DNA from: Coleophoma eucalyptorum
Taxonomy: Eukaryota > Ascomycota > Leotiomycetes > Helotiales > Dermateaceae
Direction: 5' to 3'
Assembly (NCBI GenBank): GCA_026120035.1
Contig: JALRME010000010.1
Coordinates: 620,001-684,000 of the forward strand
Length of the DNA stretch: 64,000 nt
The notes beneath the pieces are model-generated. The model saw only the letters and a list, made by a program, of their open reading frames with translations. It was not told where the DNA came from and made no database searches. Each line of letters starts with the position of its first letter. Within the stretch, counting starts at the first letter, position 1. The position numbers and the translations under genes were made by a program. Positions 56,072 to 64,000 of the stretch are shown here, piece after piece.

Positions 56072-58897
56072 ATGCCTCACCGAGCGGCTTCTCCCGCGCT
56101 TTCGGAGAACGACTTCGATATTACTAAATCTCTTTTTCAAGATGATCTCACTGGCGCAGACGATGATTTCGGTGCTACGAATTCCAAAGACTTGGGGAGC
56201 TTGGATGCGGGTGGAATTCTGGATCTCGAGAGTGACGGCGACGGAGATGAGGCTTTCATAAAGGCGCAGATGGCTGCGTCAAATCGGAAGGCTTCGAATG
56301 TGAAGGGAAAGAGTGTCAAGAAAGGTGGCGGATTTCAAGCAATGGGTACGATATAATCACCATACCAAAATATTTAATGAAGTCTTGCTAATTTTTATAT
56401 AGGACTGAACTCCCACCTGCTGAAGGCCATCGGAAGAAAAGGTTTCTCTGTCCCAACGCCGATTCAAAGGAAAACAATACCATTGGTGCTCGACGGTCAA
56501 GATGTTGTTGGTATGGCTCGAACAGGTTCCGGAAAAACGGCTGCTTTCGTTATACCTATGATTGAGAAATTGAAGGCGCACAGTGTTCGGGTAGGAGCTC
56601 GAGCATTGATCCTATCACCCTCTCGTGAATTGGCCTTACAGACACTCAAGGTTGTGAAGGAATTCAGCAGGGGCACGGATCTAAAGTGTGTCCTGCTAGT
56701 TGGTGGAGATAGTTTGGAGGAACAATTCGGATTTATGGCTGGAAACCCGGATATTGTCATCGCTACGCCTGGTCGATTCTTGCATTTGAAGGTTGAGATG
56801 TCTCTGGACTTGTCGTCCGTGAAATACGTGGTTTTTGATGAGGCAGATCGTCTTTTCGAGATGGGATTTGCTGCTCAACTCACAGAAATTCTTCACGCCT
56901 TGCCAGTATCGAGACAGACTCTCCTGTTTTCTGCGACCCTTCCGAAATCCCTTGTCGAGTTTGCTAGAGCTGGTCTGCAAGAGCCCAGTTTGGTTCGTCT
57001 TGATGCTGAAAGCAAAATTTCGCCAGACTTACAAAGTGCTTTCTTCAGTGTGAAAGGCGCCGAGAAGGAGGGAGCTTTACTACATATCTTGAACGATTTA
57101 ATCAAGATGCCTACAGGTGCACCTGAAGGAGCTCGGCCAGCTGATGATGGGAATAATAAGAAGAGGAAACGCGACGGAGATAAGCCCAGAAGGAACAAGC
57201 CTACGGAACACTCCACAATTATCTTCGCCGCAACAAAGCATCATGTTGACTACCTAGCCTCTTTGCTTAGACTGTCAGGATTCGCTGTATCTCACGCTTA
57301 TGGTTCCTTGGATCAAACGGCCCGTAAGATTCAGGTTGAAGACTTCAGAACCGGAATGACGAACATCCTTGTAGTGACAGATGTCGCAGCAAGAGGTATT
57401 GATATCCCAGTTCTGGCCAACGTCATCAACTATGACTTTCCTCCACAACCCAAGGTCTTTGTACATCGTGTTGGACGTACAGCAAGAGCTGGTCAGCGCG
57501 GTTGGTCGTACAGTTTGGTTCGAGATACCGATACTCCATACCTTTTAGATCTTCAACTATTTCTAGGCAAGAGACTGATACTGGGAAGAGATGCTGGGGA
57601 TTCACCAAACTATGCTGAAGATGTTATTGTCGGTGCTATGCAACGAGACAAGCTGGAAGCAAGTTCAGAGTGGATCACCAAGTTACTCGGAGACGATGAC
57701 GATCTTAACGCTTTACGCGGAGTTTCACAGAAGGGTGAGAAACTATATATTAAGACAAGAAATTCTGCCTCCGCCGAGAGTGCAAAGCGAGCAAAGGAGG
57801 TCGTTGCGTCACAAGGTTGGATGCAATTACATTCATTGTTCAAGGATGAGACAAACGATGCTGAGCAAGCTAGGATTGATATGCTTGCTCGGATTAGTGG
57901 TTTTAGGCCGCAAGAGACGATCTTTGAAATTGGAACCCGAGGAAAAGCTGGACATGGTGAAGCAGCTGAGATGATGAGACATCGGCGAGAGAAGATTACT
58001 CCAAGAAGGCAGAAAGAGGAAGCTGAGAAGGCAGCAGCTGCAGCTGCAGAGATCGCTGCTGATGATGACAGCGATGACTTTGACGCTATGGACGATATAC
58101 AGCAAGCAGATTCAGATGATGATATGGAAGTCACCGTCTCCGGTGGTGGTGACAATATGGACGAAGCATCAGAAGACGAGCTAGAAGTTACGTTCTCAAA
58201 ATCAGCACAGAAAGGAAAGGGGCGCACGCTCTCCTGGAAGGACTCAGAAAATTTCATGTCTTACACACCAAAATCCATAAATGCAGCCGAAGAGCGTGGC
58301 TACGGAGTTCATTCCGGATCATACAATACAGCATCGCAGAACTCAAATTTTGTCGAAGCTGCTAGAGGAGTGACTATGGATCTCACGAACGACGATGGTG
58401 CGAAATCGTTTGCCGAGCCCAGTAAAGCAAAGGGAATGAGATGGGATAAAAAGAACAGCAAGTATGTTGCTCGAGCTAACGACGAGGATGGTTCCAAGGG
58501 CAAAAAGATGATTCGCGGAGAGAGTGGACAAAAGATTGCTGCCAGTTTCCAAAGCGGTCGGTTCGACCGTTGGCGCAAGGCCCATAAGGTCGAGCGTCTA
58601 CCACGAACTGGTGAGGCTGAGAAGGAAGGTACAAGCACTGGTCTTGGTCGGGGCTCTGGCACGAGGTACAAGCACAAGCAAGAGCGAGCACCTAAGGACG
58701 CAGACAAATTCAGAGACGATTTCCATGTTAGGAAGAAGAGAGTGGACGAGGCTAGAGAGAAGCGCGTCGGTAGATTCAGAGACGGCGGTGGCAAGGGCGA
58801 GATCAAGAGTACGGAGGATATCAGAAAGGATAGGAAATTGGCGGAGAGGAAGAAAGCGAAGAATGCTAGACCTTCGAAGAAAGGCAAAGGGCATTGA
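56072..58897 (+). CDS. dbp10: ATP-dependent DEAD-box RNA helicase Dbp10
   Basis: Two exons (56072-56345, 56403-58897) give 922 residues. Exon 1 is acidic and ends GGGFQAM; exon 2 continues [20 protein letters not shown], the Q motif of Dbp10/DDX54. Helicase motifs follow: [34 protein letters not shown] and HRVGRTAR. The C-terminal half contains a DBP10CT-type region ([32 protein letters not shown]) and a basic end (RPSKKGKG). Dbp10 acts in 60S ribosomal subunit assembly in the nucleolus. Together with Hca4 it makes two ribosome biogenesis helicases in the window. Long antisense frames in the C-terminal half are shadows of its Lys/Glu-rich composition. Confidence 0.96.
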
Positions 58898-59733
58898 GTG
58901 TAAAGACAGAAAGACGAAATATCATGGCGTCCAAAATATTAATTCATTTTCGATGACACTGATTCCTAACTAACGAGAGGCTCGTTCAAACCTCCATATC
59001 TTGACATGACCAAGCATAGGAGCTGGTGCGTCGAGTTGCTCAACCCGGATTCTACGGCAAGTGGCTGACAACATCAGAACTACCAAGAAAGAGTTTGCAT
59101 GAGCAGATTTGAAGATTAGCCCAAACCACTCATAGGACAGCACCGCACCTCGGATGTAAGGGCTGTAGCATAGTTGTCTTATAGTAACGCTGATGAAGTG
59201 CGGAGGTCTGCTTCGAAGGCTGCAGATATGTGCAGATTAGAGCTGCTACAGTTGCAGTGCAAGTGCGGAATCCTACTGGTTGCAGGTCTATCTGCAAGTC
59301 TCTCTGCAACTCTAAACGCCCATAAAAAGCCCAACCGTTGAGGCCGCACGAGCTATACAAGCCAACCAGCGCTTTAAGAGTCCAATCTTGGGGGGTGTGG
59401 GGTAGTTTGCGGGGTAACAGAGGAGAAGTTTCGTTAACGCGTGGAGTATCAGAACGCCTCCCTCGGATTACTCAATCCAGCTTGTAGCATACGATATTGA
59501 GTTGCGGACTCATGGAAATAACATCATGATGCAGAATTTGGGCGAATCGCGTTACTTGCCCTGCTTATATCCGCCTGAGTCGCGGGTCGCGGGGAGGAGA
59601 TGACGGAAAGTCATGGTAGATGGATATAAGCTGTCTAATGCGCACGAGCTCCCCCTCCTCTCACCCCCTTATTCCCAGTTCATCGTTTTATGGTTACTTC
59701 TCTTCATTTATATATATAATTTAAAACTTCAAT
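58898..59733. other. Intergenic region, 0.84 kb (monooxygenase promoter)
   Basis: No coding motif is visible. A CTGCA-containing tract (59218-59310) holds several copies of CTGCAGATATGTGCAGAT-like and TCTGCAA-like units. A TATATATAATTTAA stretch lies within 30 bp of the monooxygenase ATG, closer than a typical TATA box. Confidence 0.5.
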
Positions 59734-61607
<1,874 letters not shown>

Positions 61608-63609
61608 AAACGAGCTCTGATTTTTTATGTACCTTACATTACGTTATTGTTTAAGTTGGCCAATTAATACTCTACTATACTCAATCTGCTTAACCTAGGT
61701 TTTTGTCAGAGCTTATTCATTAATTACATAGTAGCTGTTGGTATCTCGCCTTCATTCATAGCATAATGTAGGCACTGGTTTTTGTTGAGGCCCCTCTTCC
61801 CATTCTTCCAAGCTTTCATCGCATGGATGAACTGGAGATTCCCAAGTATCCATTTTCAATTCTCCTTCAATAATTTCTTTTCTCGGGGTCTTAAATCGTC
61901 CTTGAAGGATTAGAAGCACAATTTCTCCAATTACATGGCGATTTGTTAATTACGCCTCATTTTCATGTTTACCTCGTTGACAATGATCAATCCTTCACGG
62001 GCACAAAGTTTGGCCGAACTCCCTTTGTTGTACGTTATTCAATCATTGCAGTTCTGGGAAATAAGTAGCAAAGAGTTAATACATACATGTCATTGGGCAC
62101 AGAAATGAGCTAATCCGTTTTTAGTAGGGATGAATAACAAGACAGAAAGCTTTATTATCAACTGAAAACCAGCAGCAAACCGATTATGACGCTTAAGTTC
62201 ACGGTTTACTTTCATAATTTCACAATACTCAACAGCTGCCTGATATATTTTATCCTCGAACGAAGTCAATATTCCAGTTTTCGCTGTTATATCTGAGATG
62301 GGTAAGAACAAAAATCTGTGAAGCTTTGAGACTCTTCCACTAGGCAGAGTTCAAGCGTGTATTGAGCCTCGTCTGTGAGAAACTGCCAAGCAGGGCACCG
62401 TCTTACTCCTCCGCTCTCTGTATTAACATAGCCACCACCGTCAAATCATGCCCAAGCCATATCTAACTCTACCAGCGAATCTCATTACAGCCTTGAGCTA
62501 TATCATAAGGACAAGGTGCGGTCAAAGCGTGTAATTTCTCTCACTAACGTCTTCTATTGCGGACGGATCATATCTTGCACTTCTCATCTACATGTTATAC
62601 TCTGAGGATGGTCCCATCATTATCTAGTGTCTCAATTCGTGAATAAATAAACCAATTGCTTCCTAGGTACCATTGGTAAGTGAGCGAATAGGGTGAGATG
62701 CTTTTAGAGTGATATTGAAGTCCATTATAGATTGCTCGCTTAGAGAAAGATTAAAGAAATGTAGGAAGCGAGCGGCGCTGAACCAATGCAAACAACAGAC
62801 TTGGACTTGGGTGATGAAACTCAGTTATTGAAAGCTCTACGAGTGATTATACGTGGGCTAGTCTCGATGGGTCGCCAAGAAGCGCTTGTAGGTCTGGCTC
62901 CATCTATCGCTAGCACGAACCACAAACATGATCTCTTTCAGACTCCTGCATCATAAAGCACAAAAGCCAGCCATCTACATTAACACTAGAAGTCAACAAT
63001 AATGACAGACATTCCACAAGTCAATGAGATTTGCCCTGCCCTCTTTCACGGACCTTTAAGAAGCAGCAGCCTGAGAACAATGAGGCTTAGCATGAGCCAG
63101 TGGTCTGTATTTTCTCGCTAAGCAGAACTTGGGCAGTGATTCCCCGCCATTTGCCCGCCAGTACGGCACTAGAGTCCACATTCGCTCCTTTTCCCACCCA
63201 AATGCTGCAAATGATGACAAAGACACGACGTGGTGTGACTCAAACCTTCCGTTGCACATGTCTTGTCACTGGTGCCTTGGTGGCTCTCATTTGATCTACG
63301 TATTCGCTTAGTCATGCAGGGGGTGCTCTGATTGGCTGTGCCGGTTTCAGGCGGCAAGGCTTTCTTCAGCTCTTGTTGCCTGCTTGCTCGGCTTCTGATC
63401 GTCAAGTATAAGTATTTGATACTTCTTCCTCAGTGATTTGGTCTAAACCTCTCCTTCCAATTCTCCCATCCTCCCCCAATTGACCTCTCATACCATCTTA
63501 TTTGGCATCCACAAACCCCTATCCCCCTGGATTGACCCCAGGCAGCAGTCCCACTTCCTTTCATTGCACTTATTCACGACCCCAGCGCTAGCAACCACAG
63601 TAGTCAACC
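61608..63609. other. Intergenic region, 2.0 kb
   Basis: AT-rich DNA downstream of the monooxygenase, then the promoter of the next gene. Frames at 62090-62311 and 63056-63405 have no motif. The last 200 bp are C/T-rich (CCTCTCCTTCC, CATCCTCCCCC), typical of a fungal leader. No RNA gene was seen. Confidence 0.55.
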
Positions 63610-64000
63610 ATGGCGATTGACGTTCCTCACAAACAAGAATTCCGTATCCGGAATCTCCCCACTCGAAGCGTTGTTCTCTACCCAGATAGAGCACAAATCA
63701 CTCGTGACATTAAAGAAATCACTCTCAAACCTGGGGCAAACCAAATCATCATCGATGGCCTAGCACCAACCGTGGATAAGCACTCGATCAAGGTTGAGGG
63801 AACGGGGGCTGCAACCATTACTGACCTGGCTGTCGATTATCTACCCAACAGAGAACACTACGAGGACATTTACCCCTCAGACTCCGATGATGACCAAAGC
63901 GACGACGACGACGATTTCACTAAACCCGAATCCGACGTCGTCAAGGCTGCTACAGAGGAGCTTCGACGACTTAATCTGATTTTAGCTGATGAATCTGAAA
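63610..64000 (+). CDS. DUF4139-type (MucoidyI-like) protein, N-terminal part
   Basis: The frame starts at 63610 and is still open at the right edge (130 codons seen). The N-terminus (RNLPTRSVVLYPDRAQITRD, then LKPGANQIIIDGLAPTVDKH and SIKVEGTGAATITDLAVDY) matches the DUF4140 N-terminal domain that precedes DUF4139 in fungal and nematode F37C4.5-type proteins. An acidic loop (SDSDDDQSDDDDD) follows, and the start of a helix (ATEELRRLNLILADE) fits the coiled region between the two domains. Biochemical function of the family is unknown. Confidence 0.85.
   Translation, partial: MAIDVPHKQEFRIRNLPTRSVVLYPDRAQITRDIKEITLKPGANQIIIDGLAPTVDKHSIKVEGTGAATITDLAVDYLPNREHYEDIYPSDSDDDQSDDDDDFTKPESDVVKAATEELRRLNLILADESE

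Noticed and set aside
57610..58887. Long minus-strand open frames (215 and 192 codons) inside dbp10.
   Set aside because: They are antisense to the Lys/Glu-rich helicase tail, consist of Ser/Leu/Phe-rich low-complexity sequence and have no motif.
59709..59724. TATATATAATTTAA as a TATA box for the monooxygenase.
   Set aside because: It lies only about 15-25 bp before the ATG, leaving no room for a normal leader.

Overview
This 64 kb window comes from a filamentous ascomycete nuclear genome (Pezizomycotina; gene content and AT-rich intergenic DNA would fit Leotiomycetes, but the class is an inference). The evidence is short spliceosomal introns (about 42-210 bp, GT...AG), single-gene transcription units on both strands, ascomycete orthologues in every conserved gene, and gene-poor AT-rich stretches with diverged repeats of the kind left by repeat-induced point mutation. 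Coordinates of spliced genes run from start codon to stop codon; exon boundaries are given in each entry and were checked for continuous reading frame.

Layout. 1-5.6 kb: the N-terminal two thirds of an OSCA/CSC1-type channel (running off the left edge), the PP4 phosphatase catalytic subunit, whose 3' end has been tandemly duplicated, and a small conserved protein. 6.2-10.1 kb: a coiled-coil protein and a secreted intradiol dioxygenase. 12.1-23 kb: a compact housekeeping block with the DEAD-box helicase Hca4/Dbp4 and RNA polymerase III subunit Rpc37/Rpc5 divergently transcribed, then DDB1, mitochondrial 3-hydroxyisobutyrate dehydrogenase and a membrane-anchored GNAT protein. 23-27 kb: gene-poor and AT-rich with degenerate repeats. 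27-30.1 kb: an RTA1-family membrane protein and a small F-box/2EXR-like protein. 32-38 kb: a lineage-type pair, a large Hsp70/actin-fold ATPase with a long disordered tail, divergent from a PHD-finger protein. 38.6-48 kb: FAD synthase, a SUN-domain nuclear envelope protein, UDP-glucose 4-epimerase and a quinone oxidoreductase. 48.4-61.6 kb: an Arb1-type RNAi chaperone fused to a La motif, inositol polyphosphate multikinase, Clp1, a Sna3/Pmp3-like proteolipid, the DEAD-box helicase Dbp10 and a Baeyer-Villiger-type monooxygenase. The right edge holds the start of a DUF4139-type gene.

Functional themes. RNA metabolism is heavily represented: ribosome biogenesis helicases (Hca4, Dbp10), Pol III (Rpc37), mRNA 3'-end formation (Clp1) and RNAi heterochromatin (La-Arb1). 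Chromatin and genome maintenance are represented by DDB1, PP4, the SUN protein and the PHD protein. The accessory metabolic genes (dioxygenase, RTA1, monooxygenase) sit beside the longest intergenic stretches. The most unusual items are the La motif-Arb1 fusion, the divergent Hsp70-like/PHD-finger pair, the tandem duplication of the PP4 gene 3' end, and a probable GC-AG intron in the Rpc37 gene. No CRISPR array, rRNA gene or intact transposon was seen.
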